A stretch of 64,000 nucleotides of DNA from Paraburkholderia haematera (GTDB lineage: Bacteria; Pseudomonadota; Gammaproteobacteria; Burkholderiales; Burkholderiaceae): positions 117,155 through 181,154 of the forward strand of contig NZ_CAJNBK010000012.1 in the NCBI RefSeq assembly GCF_905220975.1, read 5' to 3'. Of the stretch, positions 57,738-64,000 are shown piece by piece (position 1 is the stretch's first letter; each line of letters begins with the position of its first letter). The notes beneath the pieces were generated by a model, which had not been told where the DNA came from, made no database searches, and saw nothing but the letters and a program-made list of their open reading frames with translations. Made by a program: the position numbers and the translations under genes.

Positions 57738-59249
57738 ATGGTCACGCGTCGACCGAACATCGTGATTGCTATCAGTATCGTGCTGGCCAGCGCGATACTT
57801 GCGATTGCGGTGTGGGTTCTGGCGCAGATGCGCGATGACGCGCTGCGGCGCGCGCAGGATTCCGTCTTCAACGTCTCGCTGCTGGTCGAACGCGACGTGT
57901 CGCGCAATCTCGAGATCTACGATCTGTCGCTGCGGGCCGTCATGGACGGCCTCAAACAACCCGGCGTGCTGGACTTGCCGCCGGCAATCCGCCAGATGGT
58001 GCTGTTCGACGGCTCCGCCAGCGCCAAAGACATGGGCTCGATTTTCGTCATCGACCCAGCCGGCAACGTCATCTTCGATTCGCAGTCCACGCCTGCGCGT
58101 CGAATCAATCTGGCCGAGCGCGACTACTTCCAGGTTCAGCGCGACTCGCCCAATGTCGGCCTGTACGTTAGCCATCCATTCATGCCCAAGGTGACCGGCA
58201 AGGACGTGAGCATTGCGTTGAGCCGCCGCATCACCCGGCCGGACGGCAGCTTCGGCGGCGTGGTGGTCGGCACCATGCGTCTCACTTACTTCAGGCGCCT
58301 TTTCGCCGGCATGAATCTCGGCGCGGGCGGGTCGATGGCGCTTATGCTAAGCGACGGCACGATGCTGATGCGGCGCCCCTACGATCCGAAAATCATCGGC
58401 CGAAGCCTGACCGGCACCGCGAACTACTCACGCTTCCTGCTGCAGCCGAGCGGAGATTTCTTTGGCACGGCAGCGATCGACGGTGTCGAGCGCTGGTACG
58501 CGTTCCGCCATATCGATATGTATCCGCTGATACTCGACGTGGCGCTTTCTACGCGCGATATCTATGTGGAATGGCGGCATCGCGCGTGGATTATCGGCGT
58601 GCTGATCGCGGCGCTCGACCTGGCGATCATTGCGCTTGCCATCCTGTTCTCGCAGCAACTGCGGCAGCGCCGCGCGGCCGAAGAAGAGTTGCGCGTGCTG
58701 GCAAGTACCGATGGACTGACCGGCTTGAGCAATCGCCGCACCTTCGAGGAACATGCGGAGGAGGAGTGGCGTCGCGCGAAACGCAACGGGTGGCCGTTGT
58801 CGATGCTGCTGATCGACGTCGACACGTTCAAGGGCTTCAACGACCTATACGGCCACTCGGCCGGCGACGATGCGCTCATTGCCGTGGCACGCTGCATCGG
58901 GCAGAGCGTGCGTCGCCCGGGCGATACCGCGGCGCGCTACGGCGGCGAGGAATTCGCGGTGCTGCTGCCCGATACTGACGAAGCCGGGGCGGCGTGTATC
59001 GCCGAGAAAATCCGCGCCGCAGTTCAGGCGCTCGAGCTTCGCCATGTTTCGAGCTCGCACCATGTGCTGACCATTAGCATCGGCATTGCGTGCACCAGCA
59101 ACCAGGTATTCGCGACGAGCCGCGCACTCGTCAACGCCGCGGACGAGGCACTCTACGAGGCCAAGGACGCCGGCCGCAACCGCGTGCTGTGCTATCCGGT
59201 GGCGGCGCGGGCGGATCGGAGGAGCGACGCCGTGTCGCCGGCTCAGTGA
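57738..59249 (+). CDS. Diguanylate cyclase with dCache-like sensor
   Basis: A 503-residue membrane protein. TM1 (9-30) and TM2 (282-305) frame a periplasmic dCache-like sensor of about 250 residues (SIFVIDPAGNVIFDSQS, ERDYFQVQRDSPNVGLYVS). The GGDEF domain has GGEEF (402-406) and an intact inhibitory RPGD motif (393-396), so product feedback is expected. It makes cyclic di-GMP in response to an unknown external ligand. It lies between an NAD(P)-binding protein and a DUF2239 gene; no phosphodiesterase adjoins. Confidence 0.94.
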   Translation: MVTRRPNIVIAISIVLASAILAIAVWVLAQMRDDALRRAQDSVFNVSLLVERDVSRNLEIYDLSLRAVMDGLKQPGVLDLPPAIRQMVLFDGSASAKDMGSIFVIDPAGNVIFDSQSTPARRINLAERDYFQVQRDSPNVGLYVSHPFMPKVTGKDVSIALSRRITRPDGSFGGVVVGTMRLTYFRRLFAGMNLGAGGSMALMLSDGTMLMRRPYDPKIIGRSLTGTANYSRFLLQPSGDFFGTAAIDGVERWYAFRHIDMYPLILDVALSTRDIYVEWRHRAWIIGVLIAALDLAIIALAILFSQQLRQRRAAEEELRVLASTDGLTGLSNRRTFEEHAEEEWRRAKRNGWPLSMLLIDVDTFKGFNDLYGHSAGDDALIAVARCIGQSVRRPGDTAARYGGEEFAVLLPDTDEAGAACIAEKIRAAVQALELRHVSSSHHVLTISIGIACTSNQVFATSRALVNAADEALYEAKDAGRNRVLCYPVAARADRRSDAVSPAQ

Positions 59250-59369
59250 GGCGGGAGCGCTTCACGTTTCATTGGTGCGCCGGTGTGCTAGTCCGCGGAG
59301 CGCATCGGGTTCGAGCAGCAGACTGGCGCTGATAGATGCGTGACGTATCGCGCGTGGTCTCGATAAATT

Positions 59370-59381
59370 TTACCCGGGTAA
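59370..59381. promoter_or_regulatory. Upstream CCCGGG palindrome of the DUF2239 promoter
   Basis: TTACCCGGGTAA, a perfect 12-base palindrome, ends five bases before the -35 box. It shares TACCCGGGTA with the second site; centres are 29 bases apart. Confidence 0.6.
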
Positions 59382-59385
59382 TTTA

Positions 59386-59413
59386 TTGCCTTTATTTTAT
59401 ACCCGGGTATAAT
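59386..59413 (+). promoter_or_regulatory. DUF2239 promoter with overlapping operator
   Basis: TTGCCT (59386-59391), a 16-base spacer and TATAAT (59408-59413) make a strong promoter. A 16-base perfect palindrome, TTATACCCGGGTATAA (59397-59412), covers the spacer end and the -10, so a bound protein would block polymerase. Confidence 0.7.
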
Positions 59414-59442
59414 TCGACAAATTCATCTTTCCGGAGTTTGTC

Positions 59443-60057
59443 ATGACCCCCCATCCTGCTACCTGCACCGCCTTCGAGGGGCACCGCCGCATTGCCTCGG
59501 GCCCCTTGGCCGACGTGGCGCTCGTTGTACGAGAAGTGCTGGCGCGCGGCGAACAGGCACCTGTGCTGATTTTCGACAACATCACGAGCTACCCGGTCGA
59601 GTTTGATTTGCGCGGCACGCCTGAAGAGGTTCTCGCGCGGCTGGCAAGCCAGGTACCCGGCGAACAGGCCGCACCGATAGCTGACGCTGAGGAAGACGAC
59701 ACTCCGCGTGGCCGTGGCCGGCCCAAGCTCGGTGTGGTGGCAAGAGAGGTCACGCTTCTGCCGCGCCATTGGGATTGGCTCAACGCGCAATCGGGGGGCG
59801 CTTCGGTAGCGTTGCGAAAACTGGTTGAGGCGGCGCGGCTTGCAGGCGAGGACAAGGACCGCAAACGCGCAGCGCAAGAAGCGGTGTATCGCTTCATGAC
59901 CGCGCTCGCCGGCAATCTGCCTGACTATGAAGATGCAACGCGCGCGCTGTACGCCGACGACCGCGCGCGTTTTGACGGCATCGTCGCGGAATGGCCAGAG
60001 GACGTGCGTAACCACGCACTCCATCTCGCCGCAGATGCTTTCGCCAGGCATCCATAA
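59443..60057 (+). CDS. DUF2239-family protein, possible RHH DNA-binding protein
   Basis: A 204-residue protein. An N-terminal domain (residues 6-70) begins TCTAFEGHRRIASGPLADVA. An acidic linker (80-90) leads to RGRGRPKLG and a segment that looks like a ribbon-helix-helix: strand REVTLL (101-106), helix (107-115), turn GGAS, helix (120-132). The C-terminal helical part is acidic. The gene has two near-identical palindromes over its own promoter, so it may be an autorepressor. DUF2239 has no established function that I know of. Monocistronic. Confidence 0.8.
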   Translation: MTPHPATCTAFEGHRRIASGPLADVALVVREVLARGEQAPVLIFDNITSYPVEFDLRGTPEEVLARLASQVPGEQAAPIADAEEDDTPRGRGRPKLGVVAREVTLLPRHWDWLNAQSGGASVALRKLVEAARLAGEDKDRKRAAQEAVYRFMTALAGNLPDYEDATRALYADDRARFDGIVAEWPEDVRNHALHLAADAFARHP

Positions 60058-60487
60058 ATTCGAACGCGCATCGACGAGGGCGCGGACAACGAAGCCTATC
60101 GACAAAAAAGACGAAAAAAGACGAAAAAAAACCGCTCACGCCGGGGAAGCGTGAGCGGAAAGTCGGAGAGTTACAACAACATCACATGCGCTCATGGGGA
60201 CGAACGCAGCAAACAAAGTCTAAAAGCTGAGCTCGTCCCCAACTATCAGACAAATCCCAATCACCGCGCCGACGTGCAAGGCGCATGAACTTGGCAATCC
60301 GGCCCCGTGCGCCTAGCATTGCTTACATTATCCTGTCCCGGTTATGCCCGCCATTTATCGCATCAAGTCTCCGTTATGGCCGCCGTAAAAGAGGTGGGAG
60401 CGTCGCCACGTATCTGAAAAAGCGCGAAGTGTTTCGCCATGGCGCAGCGGCGCGAGCCTCCCCTCAGGACTTATGAAGGATGGTGAG
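60058..60487. other. Intergenic region with hairpin after DUF2239
   Basis: No gene. A ten-base stem (60132-60141/60149-60158) is preceded by eight A's (60124-60131), so it fits a minus-strand terminator, though no minus-strand gene ends here. The remainder is the upstream region of the second chemoreceptor. Confidence 0.45.
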
Positions 60488-62053
60488 ATGAAGTGGTTCG
60501 ACCGCATGACCGTATTCAGGAAGCTGCTGCTGGCGTTTGCCGTTGTGATTGGGTTCTGCGTCGTGATCGGCGGGACTTCGCTGAAGACGTTGTCGTCGAT
60601 GCATGAGATTACCGACGTCATTTGCGACCAGCACATGAACGGCCTCTACTGGATGGAAGAGGCGAACCGTCACAAGATCGATTCCGATCTTGCTGCCGCG
60701 AATCTCGGCTACGCAGCCGACGACGCCGGCCGTCAAAAGTTGAAGGACAGCATCGTCGCATCGCTCAAGCAGATGCACGGTGCCTACGACCAGTATCGCG
60801 CGACCATCGCGACAGCCAAGGGTCAGGAGATGTTCGACGCCGTGCTGCGCAAGTCGGCCGTGTGGGAGGGCATCGTGCACCAGCAGATCGGCCTCGAACC
60901 GATTCCCGCCGGCGTCGACAACAACGAACTGGTGCGCCGCGCGATTGCGTCGAGCGAAGCGCTGCGCGATCGCATCACGGCGCTGATCGACTATCGCCGT
61001 CAACAGGCCAACGAAGCCCAGCAGGAAGCGAGCGCCGACTATCAGCACATGCGCATCGTGATGCTCGCGCTGGTGCTGAGCGCAATCGCCGCGGGCATGT
61101 TGCTCGCGATGGTGATCGCACGACGCCTCGCGCGTCAGCTCGGCGGCGAACCGGATTACGCCATGCACATCGCCAACCGCATTGCCGATGGCGACTTGAG
61201 CGTGCGCGTCGAGACCCGTGCGGGCGATAGCAGCAGCATGCTGTTCGCGCTGCGCAACATGCGTGAGCGGCTCGCGGGCATCGTGTCGGGTATCAGCGAG
61301 TCGAGCGAATCGATCCTGATGGCCTCGGGCGAGATCGCGCAGGGCAACACCGATCTGTCGCAACGCACCGAAGAGCAGGCGGCCGCGTTGCAGGAAACCG
61401 CGTCGAGCATGCAGGAATTGACCTCGACGGTGAAGATGAATGCCGAGAACGCCCAGCAGGCGGGCGGTGTCGCGCATGGCGCGTCGGAAGTGGCGGCGCG
61501 CGGCAGCGGCCTGGTCGGCGATGTGGTCGAAACGATGCGTGAGCTGGCAGCGGGTTCGAAGCGCATGACCGACATCATTGCCGTGATCGAAGGGATTGCG
61601 TTCCAGACCAACATTCTCGCGTTGAACGCCGCGGTGGAAGCCGCACGCGCCGGTGAACAAGGTCGCGGCTTCGCGGTGGTGGCGGGGGAAGTGCGTTCAC
61701 TGGCCCAGCGCAGCGCGGTGTCGGCCAAGGAGATCAAGGAGCTGATCGAAAGTTCGACGGCGCGCGTGGGCAGTGGTGCTGAGCTGGCCGAGCGGGCCGG
61801 CCAGACGATGGCGGAAGTCACGCATGCGGTGAAACGCGTGACCGACATCATGGGTGAGATTTCGTCGGCGTCGCGGGAACAGAGCACCGGTATTGAGGAA
61901 GTGAACCGCGCGGTCGCGCAGATGGATGACGTGACCCAGCAGAACGCGGCGCTGGTCGAGCAGGCGGCGGCCGCGGCGGCGTCGATGGCGGATCAGGCGA
62001 GGCAACTGCAAGCGGCTGTCACGGTGTTCTCGCTGGACGCGCGGCACGGTTGA
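60488..62053 (+). CDS. Methyl-accepting chemotaxis protein
   Basis: A chemoreceptor of about 521 residues. ATG at 60488 (MKWFDRMTVFRK) fits AAGGA at seven bases; 60473 is possible. TM1 (about residues 10-31), a four-helix-bundle periplasmic domain of about 150 residues, TM2 (about 190-210), HAMP, then a signalling domain with IIAVIEGIAFQTNILALNAA at the tip. It lacks the C-terminal CheR-binding pentapeptide. Signalling-region similarity to the other chemoreceptor in this window suggests duplication. Ligand unknown. Confidence 0.92.
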   Translation: MKWFDRMTVFRKLLLAFAVVIGFCVVIGGTSLKTLSSMHEITDVICDQHMNGLYWMEEANRHKIDSDLAAANLGYAADDAGRQKLKDSIVASLKQMHGAYDQYRATIATAKGQEMFDAVLRKSAVWEGIVHQQIGLEPIPAGVDNNELVRRAIASSEALRDRITALIDYRRQQANEAQQEASADYQHMRIVMLALVLSAIAAGMLLAMVIARRLARQLGGEPDYAMHIANRIADGDLSVRVETRAGDSSSMLFALRNMRERLAGIVSGISESSESILMASGEIAQGNTDLSQRTEEQAAALQETASSMQELTSTVKMNAENAQQAGGVAHGASEVAARGSGLVGDVVETMRELAAGSKRMTDIIAVIEGIAFQTNILALNAAVEAARAGEQGRGFAVVAGEVRSLAQRSAVSAKEIKELIESSTARVGSGAELAERAGQTMAEVTHAVKRVTDIMGEISSASREQSTGIEEVNRAVAQMDDVTQQNAALVEQAAAAAASMADQARQLQAAVTVFSLDARHG

Positions 62054-62370
62054 TCGAGTCGGTGAACACAAGGGGCGCTGCTGACTGCGCAGGTCATCGT
62101 TAGGGCGTTACTGGTTGCGCCGGTAGTGGATCCGGGGTGTGCTGGTCGCGCTGATGATGCCCGGGGGCATAGCTGTTCGCGTCGGTGATAGATCAGGGCG
62201 GTGCCCGGCTACATTCGTGATATTTGGCGGCGCAGCGTGCGTAGCGCTTTTTGCGCGAATTTCGCCACCCTTGCCAGGCCTGGTGGCTCTCCGTACACTC
62301 GCGCGTAATTCACAGACGGCGCAGTGACCGGCGCCGCCCACCATAACGCCGACAGAGGAGAACCCCCGCC
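62054..62370. other. Intergenic region upstream of the RutG-like permease
   Basis: No gene supported. It should carry the promoter of the permease. GAGGAG lies directly before its ATG. Confidence 0.5.
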
Positions 62371-63678
62371 ATGGCCGATTCCTACTTCCCACGCTGGCGC
62401 GCCCAGCCGAACGCTGCCGAGGGCCGCATTGTCGGCACTGACGAGCGGCTCGCCTGGCCGCAGATGATTGCGATGGGCGTTCAGCACGTTGTCGCGATGT
62501 TCGGTTCGACCGTGCTTGCGCCGTTGCTGATGGGCTTCGATCCGAACCTGTGCATCTTCATGTCGGGGATCGGCACGCTGTTGTTCTTCATTCTGGTCGG
62601 GGGGCGTGTACCGAGCTATCTCGGCTCGAGTTTTGCGTTCATCGGTCTGGTGATCGCGGTGACGGGGTATGGCGGCCACGGTCCGAATATGAATATTCCG
62701 GTGGCGTTGGGCGGGATCATTGCGTGCGGGGCGGTGTACGCGATCATTGGCCTCATCGTATCGGCCGTTGGTACAAAATGGATTGAAACGCTGATGCCGC
62801 CTGTGGTGACCGGGGCGATCGTCTGCGTGATCGGGCTGAATCTTGCGCCGATCGCGGTGCATGGCGTGAGCGGCAGCAACTTCGACTCGTGGATGGCGCT
62901 GGTGACGGTGTTGTGCGTTGGCGCGGTCGCCGTGTTTGCGCACGGTATGCTGCAGCGATTGCTGATTCTCGTCGGTTTGCTGATGGCATACGTGATTTAT
63001 GCAATCGTCACAAATGGTCTCGGCATGGGTAAGCCGATCGACTTTGCGATTGTGGGTAATGCTGCGTGGTTCGGCATGCCGCACTTCACCGCACCGGTTT
63101 TCAACATGCAGGCCATGGCTTTGCTCGCACCGATTGCGGTGATTCTTGTTGCAGAAAATCTTGGGCATATCAAGGCAGTGAGCGCGATGACCGGTCAGAA
63201 CCTGGACCGTTACGTTGGCCGTGCATTTCTCGGTGATGGACTCGCGACGATGTTGTCGGGCTTTGCTGGCGGCACCGGGGTGACGACATATGCCGAGAAT
63301 ATCGGCGTGATGGCGGTGACCAAGATTTATTCGACGCTGGTGTTTGTGATTGCTGCGCTGATTGCGCTTGTGCTTGGTTTTTCGCCGAAGTTTGGGGCGG
63401 TGATTCAGACCATTCCCGGGCCCGTGCTGGGCGGTGTGTCGATTGTTGTGTTTGGGTTGATTGCCGTGACTGGTGCGCGGATTTGGGTCGTGAATAAGGT
63501 GGATTTTTCTGACAACCGGAATTTGATTGTTGCGGCTGTGACGCTGGTGCTTGGGGCTGGGGATTTTTCTTTGAAGCTCGGTGGATTTGGGCTTGGCGGG
63601 ATTGGGACTGCTACCTTTGGGGCGATTGTTTTGTATGCTCTTTTGAGGAGGAGGGGTGGGCAGGGGCCTGTGGCATGA
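62371..63678 (+). CDS. rutG: RutG-like uracil/pyrimidine permease (NCS2 family)
   Basis: A 435-residue NCS2/nucleobase-ascorbate transporter. QHVVAMFGSTVLAP in TM1 and AENLGHIKAVSAMTGQNLDR carry the nucleobase-binding Glu and resemble E. coli RutG most closely; ATMLSGFAGGTGVTTYAENI is the second signature loop. Fourteen hydrophobic segments. It imports uracil or thymine with protons. No other rut gene is next to it. The last 350 bases become strongly G+T-rich toward the truncated element. Confidence 0.87.
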   Translation: MADSYFPRWRAQPNAAEGRIVGTDERLAWPQMIAMGVQHVVAMFGSTVLAPLLMGFDPNLCIFMSGIGTLLFFILVGGRVPSYLGSSFAFIGLVIAVTGYGGHGPNMNIPVALGGIIACGAVYAIIGLIVSAVGTKWIETLMPPVVTGAIVCVIGLNLAPIAVHGVSGSNFDSWMALVTVLCVGAVAVFAHGMLQRLLILVGLLMAYVIYAIVTNGLGMGKPIDFAIVGNAAWFGMPHFTAPVFNMQAMALLAPIAVILVAENLGHIKAVSAMTGQNLDRYVGRAFLGDGLATMLSGFAGGTGVTTYAENIGVMAVTKIYSTLVFVIAALIALVLGFSPKFGAVIQTIPGPVLGGVSIVVFGLIAVTGARIWVVNKVDFSDNRNLIVAAVTLVLGAGDFSLKLGGFGLGGIGTATFGAIVLYALLRRRGGQGPVA

Positions 63679-63725
63679 GGTGAGGGTTTTTGCCTTTGGC
63701 GGTTTTTTTGTTTGCCTGTGGCGTT

Positions 63726-63812
63726 GGCCTTTCCTTGTGTTCTTAGTGGTTTATTAGCGTCGCCCCTGTGCGGGGCAGGCACCTACTTTTCTTTGCCTGC
63801 CGCAAAGAAAAG
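63726..63812. repeat. Truncated copy 3 of the repeat element
   Basis: Eighty-seven bases match the left arm of copy 1 (GGCCTTTCCTTGTGTTCTT through the 15-bp hairpin), then similarity stops abruptly at 63812. The following 188 bases differ from both other copies. It begins 48 bases after the permease stop. Confidence 0.8.
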
Positions 63813-64000
63813 CAACCGTATTGGAAGTCAAGCGGCGAACAGGTGCTCAAGGTAGCAAGTGTCAGAGGCAGGGAGCATTTTGCGCGCACGAGTCGTCCTC
63901 GCGACCGGCACGATTGAGCAACCTGCACGAGGATTGGCATGGAGGGCGCGAGTGCCTGGGTTAGCGCACCACAGGCGGCTCAACCATGCTGGAAGTCAGT
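63813..64000. other. Unrecognised sequence after the truncated element
   Basis: Unlike the other two copies, this stretch does not continue the element. I see no transposase or inverted terminal repeat. TGGAAGTCA occurs near both ends of this segment (63823, 63991), which could be part of a mobile element edge, but the evidence is thin. Confidence 0.3.

Overview
The window is high-GC beta-proteobacterial chromosomal DNA. It looks like Paraburkholderia/Burkholderia: GC-rich third codon positions, XdhC and Cox gene families, an H-NS of the Bv3F/BpH type, the rsmI-yraN-diaA-dolP neighbourhood, and family-specific repeat elements of about 0.8 kb. It reads as a stable chromosomal segment with core and metabolic genes. 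No prophage, intact insertion sequence or CRISPR array is visible.

Layout. 1-5.7 kb: 3'-truncated RND efflux pump, a small unknown protein, SrkA-type kinase, a DUF3857/transglutaminase exported protein, and a PepSY-type membrane protein behind a Fur-box-like site. 5.7-6.6 kb: a repeat element with 170-bp terminal inverted repeats. 6.6-14.3 kb: a minus-strand operon coxS-coxL-coxM-coxD-coxE-coxG-xdhC for a form II (AYRGAGR) molybdenum hydroxylase and its maturation factors. 14.6-15.5 kb: a second, inverted copy of the element. 15.5-20 kb: APC amino-acid permease, a soluble histidine kinase/NarL-type regulator pair, and ferredoxin-NADP reductase. 20.5-28 kb: a sugar locus with a YtfQ-YtfR-YtfT-YjfF-like ABC importer, a LacI-type regulator and a divergent aldose 1-epimerase, with a repeated ACTAATAATATT operator candidate.

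28-36.6 kb: EEP hydrolase, exported unknown, orphan Lon-like AAA ATPase, FAD oxidoreductase, Tat-exported HiPIP, MHS transporter, amidase, dienelactone hydrolase. 37-47.7 kb: orphan LivJ-type binding protein, JmjC-like oxygenase, a Pro-Thr-repeat lipoprotein, MFS transporter, PNPOx-like protein, H-NS, CDF metal exporter, Lrp regulator, DEDD exonuclease and MBL hydrolase. 47.7-52.5 kb: RlpA, RsmI, YraN, DiaA, DolP, cytochrome c and tRNA-Ala(CGC), a conserved envelope/replication neighbourhood. 52.7-63.8 kb: two chemoreceptors, a TetR-SDR pair with a decayed second SDR, an NAD(P)-binding protein, a dCache-like GGDEF diguanylate cyclase, a DUF2239 protein behind paired ACCCGGGT palindromes, a RutG-like permease and a truncated third element copy.

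The most unusual signals are four. (1) The repeat family has 170-bp inverted arms with nested, co-varying hairpins and an internal 71-bp tandem repeat. (2) DNA on both sides of these elements becomes strongly G+T-rich reading inward. (3) DUF2239 carries a ribbon-helix-helix-like segment and sits behind two CCCGGG palindromes that embrace its promoter. (4) A (Pro-Thr)n lipoprotein is encoded by a six-base microsatellite.
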